A stretch of 64,000 nt of DNA, from assembly GCA_958450365.1 (NCBI GenBank), contig CAUEEP010000742.1, forward strand, positions 3,206,501 to 3,270,500. The letters run 5' to 3'. The position numbers and the translations under genes are program-made. This stretch comes from Mesorhabditis belari. Lineage: Eukaryota; Nematoda; Chromadorea; Rhabditida; Rhabditidae. The notes under the pieces were generated by a model. That model did no database searches, was not told the origin of the DNA, and was given only the letters and a program-made list of their open reading frames with translations. Every line of letters starts with the position of its first letter. Positions within the stretch are counted from its first letter, which is position 1. Shown piece by piece: positions 44,933-56,676 of the stretch.

Positions 44933-47900
44933 ATGGCGAGCGAGGAGTGTCAATCGCTTCTCCTCTCCGAATATACTGAGTGAGTTTTTGTCTTTTAAAT
45001 CAACGATTTTTATTAGTCTAAAATCGGATTTCATTTCATTTCATTTTTTCATTTTTTCTTAATTAATCTTAGATATGGTGGCTTGTCCAGTGTTGCCGAG
45101 TCAGCCCTCGAGCAAGTGGTATGTGTTTTTGTCATGAATTAAACCAAGAAATAGTTTCTAGAATTAGTTTCTAAAATTCGGAAGAAATTAAAATCAGCTA
45201 AAAAAATCAAATTTCTTAGGAACCCTCGGTGCTTTCATGGGAAGAGTTGCGAGTGAAAGTGAAGAAATCGGGCCGTGAACTATTGCAAGGCGTCTCCGGA
45301 GTCACTCAGCCTGGTCAATTGATGGCTTTAATGGGCGCTAGGTATTCAATTTGAATATAGCAATCATTTTATTGAAATTCTAGTGGTGCTGGCAAGACGA
45401 CTTTACTCAATACCCTGCTCAGTCGGAATCTGAAAGGACTCGAGGTGACCGGCAGAGTGCTTGTCAATGGGAATCAGGTAAGACTTCTTTTGGTATTAGA
45501 CTGAAACCAAGATCAACACCTAGATTGGATAACTTTTTAATCTTTTAATCGGATTATCATTCTTTTCTAGATCGGTCGAGGCATAACAGCTGTCTCCGGG
45601 TATGCCCAACAAGAAGAGCTTTTCGTCGGCACACTCACCGTTCGAGAGTATTTGAACATACAGGTTTGAAATTTTAAAATCAGCAAAACGAAATCTTTGC
45701 TCAGGCTCGACTTCGTGTAAATGGCTCAAAGGAGAAACGAACGAAGAGAGTGATGGCTGTTTTAAAGCAATTAGGCTTATTGAAATGTCAACACACACGG
45801 ATTGGAGTGATCGGGGTGAAGAAAGGAATATCTGGTGGGTTTAAAAAGATCGTTTAGAGGTCAGACTTGGCTTTGAATAGATTTAACAATGAAAATGGGG
45901 GAGATTTGCTCGTTGTTTAGGTGGAGAAGCTAGACGATTGACCTTTGCTTGTGAAATGCTCTCAAACCCGGCGATTCTCTTTTGTGATGAACCAACAACA
46001 GGCAAGTTTTGGCAAAGATTTTAAACTTTAGTAATTAAACCTCTAGGTCTTGACTCTTTCATGGCTGAATCGGTGGTGGCGGTGTTGTCACGATTGGCTC
46101 ACTCTGGAAGAACCGTCATTTGCACGATTCACCAGGTAATCTTTTCTTGTTAGCACATTTTGTCAGCCGTTTTACAAACAGCCAATAAATACTTAAGATA
46201 TTCTTTTGATCTGGCTGTCACAGGATCATTTGCTCAGCTGTAACTTGTAAGATTCGTCTAAGTAATGTTTTCCAGCCAGCCTCTCAACTCTACGAGATGT
46301 TCGACTCGGTGATGTTTCTCGCGTGCGGGAGGACCGCGTTTCTGGGTGAGAAATGATTTTGATCTATCTTCTTGTGATCAGTTTAAGAAATGATCAAATA
46401 TCCACAACTTTCAGGCACCCCAGCTGAAGCGATCCGCTTTTTCGAGCGAGCTGGCTACCCATGTCCCCACAGCTACAACCCCGCCGATCTCATCATTCAC
46501 ACGTTGGCCATTGTGCCCGGCAATGAGGTAGACTGAAAAGTTGTGATCACTCTCGCACTTTTAAGCCATTTTTTTTAGATTGAATGCAACCACCGGGTTG
46601 AGGAGATCACTCAGCTCTTCGATTCGAGTGAATTTGGGGAGAAATTGCAGAGGGATGTGGCTGCTGTTGAATTGAGAGCGGTTTGTGGGACAAATTTGAC
46701 GCAAGATCTAAGCACAAATTCTAGGCTCCAGCCGGTCGACAACGGGCCGACCGTTTCGCGCAATTCTCGGCTCTCACCGAACGGGCTTTTCTCGACAATT
46801 GGCGAAATCCGTCACTGGCTCGCGCAAAGATCATTCAAAAGAGTGTCATGGTTGGTAGAATATTATCTAAAATTGAACAATTCAATGTTAAATCAATCTT
46901 TTCAGGGTCTCTTTGTCGGCCTACTCTACTTACGCACGGAAATCGGTGCACCAGCTGGCATCGATAACATCAATGGAGCATTGTTCTACTTGGTAAGTGT
47001 TTTGCAATTGATTACTCACTATCAAATATTGCCCAAATATTTGACTCATCTTTGTTCAGGTCTGCGAGCTGACCTACTCGACTCTTTTCGGGATTCTGAC
47101 GTTTCTGCCTGGTGACTACCCGTTGGTCGTCAGGGAATATCACGATGGACTTTACAGTGTAAGTTAGACAATAAATCTTACAAGTTGAAGATTCTGGACT
47201 TGATGAATTCCTTTAGGTTTCCTCTTATTTCGTCTCTCGATCGCTCTCCTATGTCCCACTATTCACCATTGATGGTTTAGTGATGATGATTGTCGCGTAT
47301 TTCATGATTGGGTTGAATGTCACTCTTCAACAGGTATATTTGCTTAGATTTGAGCTTGAAAACCCTCAAAAGTGACGAATTAAGTATACCAGAAGTTGAA
47401 AGTTTATGTGAAATGACTCGACAAGGTCTGGACCAGACTCCAGACAACTCTAGAGTCTAGCTTGAAGAATTTGTAAGCTGTACGTAAGCTAGAAGCCAGT
47501 CTAGATTTGAATGAATTAATAATACTGAAGACTTCTCAATGACTTCAGTTCTTCACATGCCTCCTCATCTCTGTCTTGATCGAACAATCGGCCTCGGCTT
47601 TCGGCGTGATGTTGTCAACGGTGTCTCCTTCATATCCAGTAGCTGTTTCACTAGCAGGTTAGAGTCAGACAGCCAGACATCCATTTTCAGTCCACAGTCT
47701 AGTACACTTGGTATTGGCTAGATGAGTCCATTACTCAATTATTGACAGGTCCATTACTGACACTGCTATCGCTGACGGGAGGTCTTTACGCAAATGTGGG
47801 TCAAATGCCCGCCTACATCTCGTGGATACAGTACTTGTCGTGGTTCCGGTGAGTTATAGATATTGAAATCTTATCGCCAACTCGTTTTCAGCTATGGTTT

Positions 47901-48185
47901 TGAGGCGCTAACTATCAATCAGTGGTCGGAAGTGTCGGCGATTCCCGGATGGAGTAATGACACGTCCAAAGTGAGAAGGTTTACAAGTACAAGATCCAGC
48001 AGAAATTGAATAAGCTCCAGAGTAGATCAGAATTCATCCACTTTCAGCGCGATGCCACTCTCGAGAAGTTGTCCTTCTCGGCGTCAATGCTCTGGCCAGA
48101 CGTGTCAATCATGGCCGCTTTCATTCTCGTCTTCTATATTATCGGATACATCGGGCTGATGATACGCGTACACCGAGCAAGATGA
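44933..48185 (+). CDS. ABCG-family (white-type) half-transporter
   Basis: ATP-driven membrane transporter, 629 aa, nucleotide-binding domain first. Exons: 44933-44979, 45073-45118, 45220-45341, 45384-45477, 45571-45663, 45705-45834, 45921-46001, 46047-46135, 46276-46345, 46415-46527, 46579-46854, 46906-46992, 47060-47158, 47217-47333, 47549-47657, 47749-47848, 47892-47970, 48048-48185; all phases join. Walker A GASGAGKT is at 70-77, signature ISGGE about 176-180, Walker B ILFCDE at 196-201 and switch H233 in [15 protein letters not shown] is typical of the ABCG membrane domain. The segment before TM1 (SFKRVSWL to GLFVGLLY) looks about 15-20 residues short. Intron 7 is GC-AG (GCAAGT). AATAAA overlaps the stop codon. 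The substrate cannot be told; as a half-transporter it should dimerise. Confidence 0.92.
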
Positions 48186-48775
48186 ATAAATATATTGAAA
48201 TATCAGTTTTTTTTTCTCTTTGTATACTATCATACCTATATTTTATCCACCACTTAGTGCCGATTTATGCCTTTTCTTTTCATCATTGACAGTTTGAATC
48301 AATCACCCGATTGCTATTTATGTTTTTGATTTAAAAATAAATGCCTTCAAGTGCTTGACACATGCTAATTTACGTGAAAACCCGGGAGTGGGACAATGCG
48401 CCTTTTTTTTGTGCACGCAAAACATTGGCGCTCTTTTTTTTCGCGTTTTAAAAAAGGGGGTAGGCTAATTTCCGCCATTTTATTTGCGCAAGTACGTTTG
48501 CGCAACAGGGCCATTTGCGTAACTTTTTTTGCGCAACAAGGCCATTTGCGCAACTTTTTTGACGTTTTTAAGGGACTGGCGCGAAAGCAGAGCGGTGCGC
48601 TTTCTAAAGCGTGGATGCGCTACCGTACCCCGCACAAAAATTCTCTTTTGCCATTCTTTTCATTTTTCTTTATTCCATGGTGGGATCGGAAACTTTGTCC
48701 GGCTTTTATGGCGAGTCCCGTTAAGTTTTCTTTCCCCTTCGTAAAATCCATTATGTTTTTGTAGTGCGTTTTTAG

Positions 48776-49512
48776 GGGAGGTAGTCAAATGAGCGCCAAA
48801 AATTGAGCGCCAATCATTTCAGCGCGCGTTCATTTCAGCGCCGCACCAAAAATGACTGGAAAACATTCATTTCAGCGCCGAATCAGCCCATTCTGTATAT
48901 GCATGTTATTTTTGCATTTTCTGCATGATCTCAAAGTTTTTACTGTATGTTTTTATCTAAATCATCTAAAGATAAAAATAATTCTTGGCAGCAAAATAAA
49001 CCAAAATAAATCATGAACAAAACGTTACTTTGACTCAGAGTGTTCCTTTGTCTCGCCACTTCTTGCGCAGTTCACGAGCCTAAGCAAAGAACTATGTTAA
49101 CTGTAAGCAAATTGTAAACGAAAACGGCAAGAAACGGTGAAAAAGCATGCTATTGGGGGAAAATATCATACAACTAGCAAATTTACACATTTTCATCAAA
49201 AAAACCTTAAATACGAGCTAATCTAACAATTTTTTCCGCGCATTTGATGCCTACTACCGTGCCCTAGGTCAAATGAGTGAAAAAAAAGTGTAAAACAGAA
49301 GCAAAACCCTAAAAAACATGCAAAAGCAGCGTAGAAAGCAAAAATATTAAAATTTAGTCGCGCTGAAATGAACGTTTTTAGGCCTTTTTAATTTGGCGCT
49401 CAAATGATTGTTTTCCAGTCATTTTTGGCACGGCGCTGAAATAAGCGTGAGCCAAATCGTTGGCGCTGAAATGATTGGCGCCCAATTGTTGGCGCTCATT
49501 TGACTACCTCCC
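48776..49512. mobile_element. hAT-type MITE with perfect 8-bp target duplication
   Basis: Terminal repeat GGGAGGTAGTCAAATGAGCG at the left and its exact complement at the right. Subterminal blocks carry repeated GGCGCTGAAATGA/TCATTTCAGCGC. The flanks carry an exact 8-base duplication, GTTTTTAG (48768-48775 and 49513-49520). The intact ends and duplication suggest recent insertion. Confidence 0.9.
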
Positions 49513-49735
49513 GTTTTTAGGGGTACGCTAATTTCCGCCATTTTATTTGCGCAAGTATGTTTGCGCAACAAGGGTCATTTGCGCAACTTTTTTTATCTAT
49601 GTTTTTGTAGTGCGTTTTTAAGGAACTCTCTCCCCTCGTTCGTTCCCTCCTTTTTATATTGTTTACTCATAGTTTGTTGTTTAAAATTCTAGTACGGTTT
49701 TTTCTTAAAAACCGTTGTTAACTCATTTTTTACAG

Positions 49736-49794
49736 AGATCGTCGTCTGATTATCAATCATCGTCCGGTTATCAAATGAACATGCCCAGACCAAG
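49736..49794 (+). other. Candidate exon in composite element
   Basis: 59 bases between a TTTTTACAG acceptor and an AG|GTAAGT donor. It is Ser/Tyr/Gln-rich in the open frame (SSSDYQSSSGYQ) and includes ATG at 49776 and 49782. Joined by phase to the acceptor at 50172 it gives a short basic peptide ending SDFAKK. Function unknown. Confidence 0.3.
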
Positions 49795-50172
49795 GTAAGT
49801 TGCGAGTTCTTTTATGCATCAGTAGACTTAAATGCTTTTAAACATAGTTAGTTTTTATGGTTTCTATACTAGAATAAGGAAACCACATACTCATACGGAC
49901 GCCGATGGCCCCTAAAATTGGGCGGGGGTGGGGGCGCAAATGGACCTGGCCAGGGGAATTTGCACTTCGATTCAGGAATCAGGTTAGCCTAGGAGCCACG
50001 TGGTTCTAGGGTGCAGAGTCATAGCCCAGGAAAATATCGGGGCCACGTTGTTATTAATAAAGTTTTTGAAATTTTTCACGGCTAAAACAATTTTCATTCG
50101 ATTCAACGTGTTTGAAAACCTAGAGAAGGTTTGCTAGAAAGCTTTCTAACCTTTTAACTCAGACTTTTTTAG

Positions 50173-50418
50173 AAGGGACCCAAGAATCCGCATCAATCGT
50201 ATACTGCGGTCAGACTTTGCGAAGAAATGACGCAAATAATCAACCGTTTCAAGCTTTCATCGGCTATCAGTCTCACTGTTAGACAAAAATACGCACGGAA
50301 GAAAACTGTATTGGCTCGACAAAAGCAACGTTTTACTGCTATTTCTAATGGTCGCTTGCCCGGTTGCGATGTTGTGCAACATCTTTCTCAGCTTTTGACT
50401 TATATCAAAAAAATTTGA
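50173..50418 (+). CDS. Unrecognised basic ORF inside the composite element
   Basis: Frame after a TTTTTTAG acceptor. From ATG 50227 it runs 63 codons, rich in Lys/Arg/Gln (VRQKYARKKTVLARQKQRF), then RLPGCDVVQHLSQLLTYIKKI. The frame is already open from 50173 (PHQSYTAVRLCEE). Codon use is less AT-rich than the flanks, so it looks like real coding sequence. There is no family match. It may be captured host sequence or part of an element-encoded protein. Confidence 0.4.
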   Translation, partial: KGPKNPHQSYTAVRLCEEMTQIINRFKLSSAISLTVRQKYARKKTVLARQKQRFTAISNGRLPGCDVVQHLSQLLTYIKKI

Positions 50419-51427
50419 TTTCTATTGTTGTCCTAACTTTCATTGTTATCGGTTGCACTTTTTTGTTAAAGCGATAAAATATTTTACCAATGGCTATTAG
50501 CTCCTAGAAAGGACTAATTTAGATAAATATTGGAAGATTTCATAAAAAATAAAAGAAAATTTTAAAAAAACAATAAAAAAAAAGCTCAAAAATGAAAATA
50601 ATGATTAAAAATCCGAGTGCTTAACACAATGTTAAAGTTGCGCAAATGACCCTTTTTGTGCAAAAAAAAAAGTTGCGGAAATTAGCCTACCCCAAAAAAA
50701 GCTCGAAAAAGCTAAAAAGCTATTCTAAAACCAATTTCTCTTCCAAAAGTTATTTTTCTGGGTAATTTTAGGGTGTAGAAACCAAATTTTGACATATCAT
50801 AGCTTGTGGAGGTAAATGGACGGAGTTATACATAGGGAAAAATCGACAATTTTCTCTAATTTAACCTAACCTTTTTATCTTTCAAATTGCTTTCACAAGC
50901 GTTGGTATGTGAAACTTTCAATTCTACACCCTAAAATCATCCAGAAAAACAACTTTTGGAATAGAAATTGCGGGAAGTATGGAGTATAAGGGGTTTTTTC
51001 CAAAATGAAATTTTTTTTTGTTTGACTTATTTGGCTAAGAAACACCGCAAGGATGCAAGAAAAACAAAAAAAAAATAAATTTCGCTCAGCCATTTTCGGG
51101 AAAAATGGTTAATATTAGCTTCTTAGAGCTTTTTAAAACGCGAAATAAGGTGCGCTAATGGGTTGGGTGCGCAAAAACAAAAAGATCGCATTTGTCCCAC
51201 TCCCGAAAACCCTAAATTTATCTAAATCTTTAGATTACAACAATTTCGTCAATTGCTCCGTTTACCGTAAACCGAGCCTCGACAAACTACAAGATTTAGG
51301 GTTTTTGCATAGAAAGATAAACCTGGATCCTCAAAATTCCCTAGTTTTTAAAACTTTTTCCTTCAAAAACTCTTTCAATAAACTCTTTTCACCAATTTTC
51401 ATATAAATTGTGTATTTTCCAGAGTTG

Positions 51428-54400
51428 ATGAGGCGTCCACCGCCGTCACTTCGATGTCAACTGCTGTGGAAATGCCAACAACGACTTTTTGCATCAAGTA
51501 AGCTAATTAAAAACTAATGTTTTTCAAAGAATAGGGGAGTGGGACAAATGCGACCTTTTTTTTGCGCACCCGGACATTTGCGCACCTTTTTTCCCCATTG
51601 GCAACCATTAGCGCACCTTTTTTCGCGTTTTAAAAAGCTCTAAAAGCTAATATTAACCAATTTCTCTTCCAAAAGTTGTTTTTCTGGGTAATTTTAGGGT
51701 GTAGAAACCAAATTTTGGCATATCAGAGCTTGTGGAAGTAAATGGACGGAGTTATACAAAAAGAAAAATCAACAATTTTCTGTAATTTGACCTAGCTGTT
51801 TTGTCTTTCAAATTGGTTCCACACGCTCTGTTATGTCAAAATTTCGATTCTACGCCCTAAAATTACCCAGAAAAACAACTTTTGGAAGAGAAATTGGTTA
51901 ATATTAGCTTTTAGAGCTTTTTTAAAACGCGAAAAAAGGTGCGCTAATGGGCTAAGTGCGGAAAAAAAAGGTCGCATTTGTCCCACTCCCAAGAATAGCT
52001 TCTTTTCCTGGCTTATAAACCCGATTTTTGTAATCTACATAGTCAATAAATGACATAAAACATTTGGGACTTGAGTCAAAAGTTCTTGTTTTTCAGAGTC
52101 TGGGGGCCCTTTAGGCTCAACATTGATACTTGTATCTAATTTTTTTTTTCAGTAACCGGTCCTGGCCCTTCCACCCCTTCAACAACGTCAATTGCGTCAA
52201 ATCTTCGCGCTCGCGGCGATCCGACACTCGTTTTAGACGTCGGCGCCTACACGCCGGATCGAATTCGCAATTTTGGGTAAGCTTTTTAGCTTAAAGTTCT
52301 TGTATATTTTCTGAGAACTACTATTGGAACCGTATTGGAACGGTTTTAGAAGCGTAATAAAAAAGTTTTAAAAAAGGAATAAGAAAAAAAAAAAGAAGGG
52401 ATGGGAAGGGGTGGGGAACGGAAGGGGAAAGAAAGGAAAAGGGGAAAAAAAAAAAAAGAAGAAAAAAAGGAAAAAAAAAAAAAAAAAAAAAAGTCAAATC
52501 TAACTTGTCCGAAATCTTTACGATCTCTAAAAACTATATTGTTATTTTAGCATCGTTGCCCACGTCGATCACGGGAAGAGCACACTCGCCGATAGATTGC
52601 TCGAGCTTTCGGGTAAGGGTTTTTGATGAGAATGGTTTTTCTCTTGATTGTTAAAATTCTCGACATTTTAGGCCTCGTGAAGCCGGGTGAACGCGAATCA
52701 CAGATGCTCGACCGGCTACAAGTGGAAAGAGATCGGGGGATCACTGTCAAGGCGCAAACCGTGGCCTTACCGTATAAAGGTGAGCTTTAGATATGGATAA
52801 CAAGTCAGATCCATGTTTTAGAAAACAAAACCGGTTTAAAATACAAAAAACGACTCGTTGCATGTGTCAAATGAGCTTCTTAAGAAGCTTAAGCCTCCGA
52901 CCTTTAATAATTTTCTTTTGTTCCAGGCTATCTACTCAATTTGATCGACACGCCCGGACACGCCGACTTTTCTGCAGAGGTTGGGATGTTTTTAAATTCT
53001 CTTTAAACTGTTTTGTCTAGGTCTCTCGCTCTCTAATGGTCTGTGACGGGATTCTTCTGTTAATAGCTGCGAATCAAGGTGTTCAAGTGGGACAAGATGT
53101 TTCTTTTTCTTATTTTCTCTTTTCCAGGCTCAAACCATAGCCAATTTTTGGCTTGCCTTTGATCGAAGTGTGCAAATCATCCCGGTGATCAACAAAATCG
53201 ATCTGAAAGGAGTCAACGTGGAAAAGGTGAACTCGGGCTTAGTTTATTTGACTAATTTCATATGGTTAGCATATATGATAGGTTTCACTGAGAATTCAGC
53301 CTAGAATTCGACTAGTTTACTCATTTTTTTTTCAATTTCTCTAGTTTATACGACTGATTTTATACAAAAAGCTTGAAAATTTTCTCTATTTTACAATTTT
53401 CAGGTGGAAAATCAACTCAAATCGCTTTTCGACTTCAATCCTGACGAAATACAAAGGTAATTTTTGCTATCATTTTCTATAATTCTCATTTTTCAGGATC
53501 TCTGCAAAAACCGGTCTCAACGTGGCGCCGATTCTCGACGAAATCATTGCCAAATGTCCGCCACCAGAAGCCGATCCAAAAAAGCCGCTAAAAGTTCGTT
53601 TTTAACAATGATTACACTTTGCTGAATGTGGTCTGTTTTAAAGCTTTTAAACCTTTAATCTTTTTAAGTTTGTCTAATTCCAGGCGATCATCTTCGACTC
53701 ACTTTTCGAGCACTACCGCGGCGCTGTTGCTTTCGTTTTGGTGCGTGAGGGGTCGATCCGGCGAGGGCAACGAATACGAACATACCACGGGGAAAAGGAG
53801 TACGATGTTGTTGAGGTTTAACATAACGATTACATTATCATTTTGTACTTTTAGGTGGGTATCATGCGACCGGACATGACCCCCGTTTCAGCGCTAAACG
53901 CCGGTCAAGTCGGCTACGTGATTTGCAATATGAAGACGACGAAAGAGGTAAGAATTTTGATAGACAACAATCTTAAGTCTTAAAGCTGACATTGAGATTT
54001 AATGAGCTATGGTACATTTTGTAAATCTCACTCTTAGGCGACAGTCGGCGAGATTCTGCACGCGGTGACAACGGACAAAAGCTTGATTCAACCCTTCGTC
54101 GGCTTCAAACCCCATAAGCCGACCGTTTACGCCGGGTTGTTCCCTGTGGACACAAGTGATTATGAAGGCAAGGTTTCAACTTTGGTGTTAAATGTTATAA
54201 CTGCCAATTTGACGATTGTGAAGGTTTAAAACCTTATAGTTGAATGTTGTTTCATCTTGATCAACTTGTTTTTGTTTTAGATTTGAAACAAGCTGTCGAA
54301 CGTCTCTCCTTAAACGATCCATCCGTCGAGATCATCCCCGACAGCAGTCCAGCGCTTGGTAACAACTTTTTGTAGTCTGTCTATCCGATTTTTCAATCAG

Positions 54401-55876
54401 GACTTGGCTGGCGTGTCGGCTTTCTCGGCGTCTTGCATATGGAGGTTTTCTCGACTCGTTTGGAGCAAGAGTACGATGCGCAAGTTATCCTCACGCAACC
54501 ATCCGTCGAATATCGGTAGAGATAGCTTTTAGGTGCTCATATTTTCTATTTCTAGGGCTCATATCAAGGACAACGAAACGATTCGCAAGAAACGCTACAA
54601 TGGCAAAGGGGAGATTCGCATCTTCAACGCTTCCTCGTTTCCAAGTGATGAGTCGGATATCGAGAAATTCCTTGAACCCATGGTTAAGGTAAGGAAAATC
54701 GTTTTTATAAATCAAATTGATATACGTCAAGTTTGTATTGAGCTTAATAAACTTGATTTCAATCATTCTCTAGGTTCGCTTGGTTGTGCCAGCGGAGATG
54801 ATGGGCTTGGTGAACGGGTTGTGCTCGGAGGCGAGGGGAGAACGCGGAGAGATCACGAGTATCGACGAGGAGAGGATGTTGATCATATGGAGGTAAGCTA
54901 TCCTTATTTTATTAACTCATTCTCATCTTTCTCTTCCAGATTACCGCTAGCCGAGGTGGTCGTCGATTTCTTCGAGGTAATATAGATAAATTCCTTTATG
55001 AGACTCGAATATGCACACTTGTTCTTTGTTTTTCTGTTTTTTACTAAAAGATAAAATTTAGCGCTTGAAAAAGATGACTTCCGGTTATGCGTCGTTCGAC
55101 TATGAGCCAGATGGGTGGAAAGAATCGCGACTAATTCGACTGAATATCATGATAAATGGGAAAGAGGTGCGAATTTATTTATTGTCTATTGATAAATTTT
55201 GGATTTACTCATGTTAATGCCATTGTTTAGGTACCGGAGTTCTCGCAAATAGTCCCAGGGGTCATGGCGATGGCGAGAGCGAAATTGTTAGTGAGTCGAC
55301 TGAAACGCGAGATACCACGGCAACAGTTTGAGGTTTGTTTTAGGGTTCAGCAAGTTCGGCTTATTGTGATTGGGTCAAGAAAAAGAATGATTTGTAGTAT
55401 CTAAATTGCTTATCAGATCAATTTTTCGCGATTCCAGGTCCAAATCAAGGCCACCGCCGGGACATCGACGAAAGCTCTCTCGCAAACGATCATCCCGCCG
55501 TGGAAGAAAGATTTCTTGCAGCTATTGAAAGGTTGGTTTTAAGCATAATTCTAGGTACTTTGAATTTTGAACGTACATATGGCCTTAGTGCGGTACCAAA
55601 AGGAAGCAGTAGTGGTTTCTAAAGCCGTGTCTGACTACCAGAAGCCTGGTTTCTGGCAAAAATCATCAGACAGACAAGTCAACTTAGTCTGGTTTTGTCT
55701 AGCCAAAACTTTCATAAAACCCAGCTACTTTTTTTCCTTTAGGCAACATAGGCAAGGGTGGAATGGAACGGCTAAACAAGAAGTTGTCACATCAGAAGAA
55801 AGGAAAAGCGAAGATGAAAATGCTGGGAAATGTGCAAATACCGAAAGAAGCTTTTTATAATGTTTTGAAAAATTAG
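51428..55876 (+). CDS. guf-1: Mitochondrial elongation factor 4 (GUF1/LepA)
   Basis: Translational GTPase that back-translocates mitochondrial ribosomes, 667 aa, normal length. Exons: 51428-51497, 52153-52276, 52551-52612, 52672-52779, 52927-52979, 53021-53086, 53128-53226, 53404-53456, 53497-53593, 53684-53815, 53855-53947, 54038-54167, 54281-54358, 54401-54515, 54556-54688, 54774-54892, 54940-54976, 55062-55166, 55231-55332, 55438-55531, 55743-55876. ATG 51428 follows an acceptor by 5 bases and opens an Arg/Leu-rich presequence ([16 protein letters not shown]). G motifs: AHVDHGKST 68-76, DTPGH 129-133, NKID 183-186, SAK 214-216. LepA hallmarks are [11 protein letters not shown] and the Lys-rich C-terminal domain ([13 protein letters not shown]). 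Intron 12 is GC-AG (GCAAGG). The symbol names the family; strict orthology was not tested. Confidence 0.95.
51533..51995. mobile_element. Foldback element in GUF1 intron 1
   Basis: Ends GGGAGTGGGACAAATGCGAC and its complement. The arms carry TTTTCGCGTTTTAAAA, TTCTCTTCCAAAAGTTG and GGGTAATTTTAGGGTGTAG, mirrored around about 51770. It belongs to the same family as 9907-10330 and the ends of 48376-51210. It sits wholly inside the 655-base intron 1. Confidence 0.85.
52375..52495. repeat. Polypurine tract in GUF1 intron 2
   Basis: About 115 bases consisting almost only of A and G (GGAAGGGGAAAGAAAGG, then A runs of up to 22). Such tracts can form triplexes and are prone to length change. Confidence 0.8.
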
Positions 55877-56676
55877 GATTGATAGCGTTAGGGACATTTT
55901 AGAATTTTGTGATTGTAGAAATTCTATTGTTTTCTTTTTGTTTATGTTTTTGTGTGAATTTTGATACGGGTTTCCTTGTTTTTTTTGTGAAAATAACAAA
56001 TTTTATGAGAATTTCTAGACAGCGATGAAATCAAGGGAAGTAGAGAAAATGAAACAATTTTTGAGGAAGAAATCAAGTTGAATGCTAAGGATTACGGTGG
56101 GATCAGGTCATGTTATAGCAATCGCACCACGGTAACACTTACGGATCATTGTTGGAATTGCAAGGGTGACTCGATGGATAAGAACGATGAGAAATCTAGA
56201 TGAACCAAGGTAAAATAAGGAGATTAAAAAGGATTAGGGAATTTTTGAGGAGATCAAGTTCTAGAGATATGTTTATGTAGATAGAAGAGCTGAAATAAGA
56301 AATTCGTTGGAAATTGGAAAAATTGGTCAAATTTTTGGATAAACATGTGAATGAAAACATATATGAAAATAAGAGAGATCAAGTTGGAGCGCACATAATC
56401 GATTGAGGTTTACAATTTTGAGATTAGGGAAAGATATATATAGGACTAGAAAAGCTTGACTCACTCAAGACTCTAGCTAAAGCCTGTTTCCTAAAGCGCA
56501 TCTTTTTTCTCGACTAGTCTCTAGTTGTATTCTTTATGAATCCGCTTTATAATTTGAATAGATACGATAAATAGAATAGAATGAATAGAATAGAGACGAT
56601 AAAACTGAAGACTAGATTACGATAGTTTTAAGAAAAAAGACGTTTTTTCATGAAACGGATCACTCATTGAGTTTGC
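55877..56676. other. Convergent spacer after GUF1
   Basis: Contains both 3' flanks. An ATTACGGTGGGATCAGG region near 56.09 kb and a GAATAGAATAGA simple repeat near 56.57 kb are visible. No gene or dispersed motif. Confidence 0.5.

Larger units (their letters stand above)
48376..51210. mobile_element. 2.8-kb composite foldback element with coding-like cargo
   Basis: The left end has CCGGGAGTGGGACAATGCG; the right end is its near-complement (CATTTGTCCCACTCCCG). Inside, GGGGTAGGCTAATTTCCGCC at about 48.46 kb reappears inverted at about 50.69 kb. TTGCGCAACAAGG-type repeats flank the cargo. The right part (50695-51205) is itself a palindrome related to 51533-51995 (GGTAATTTTAGGGTGTAGAA in both). 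It contains a hAT-type MITE (48776-49512) and frames at 49736-49794 and 50173-50418. No transposase was recognised. Confidence 0.6.

Noticed and set aside
48396..48764. 122-codon frame RLFFVHAKHWRSFF...
   Set aside because: It runs through the repetitive TGCGCAAC-rich end of the composite element and shares its repeats; not a gene.
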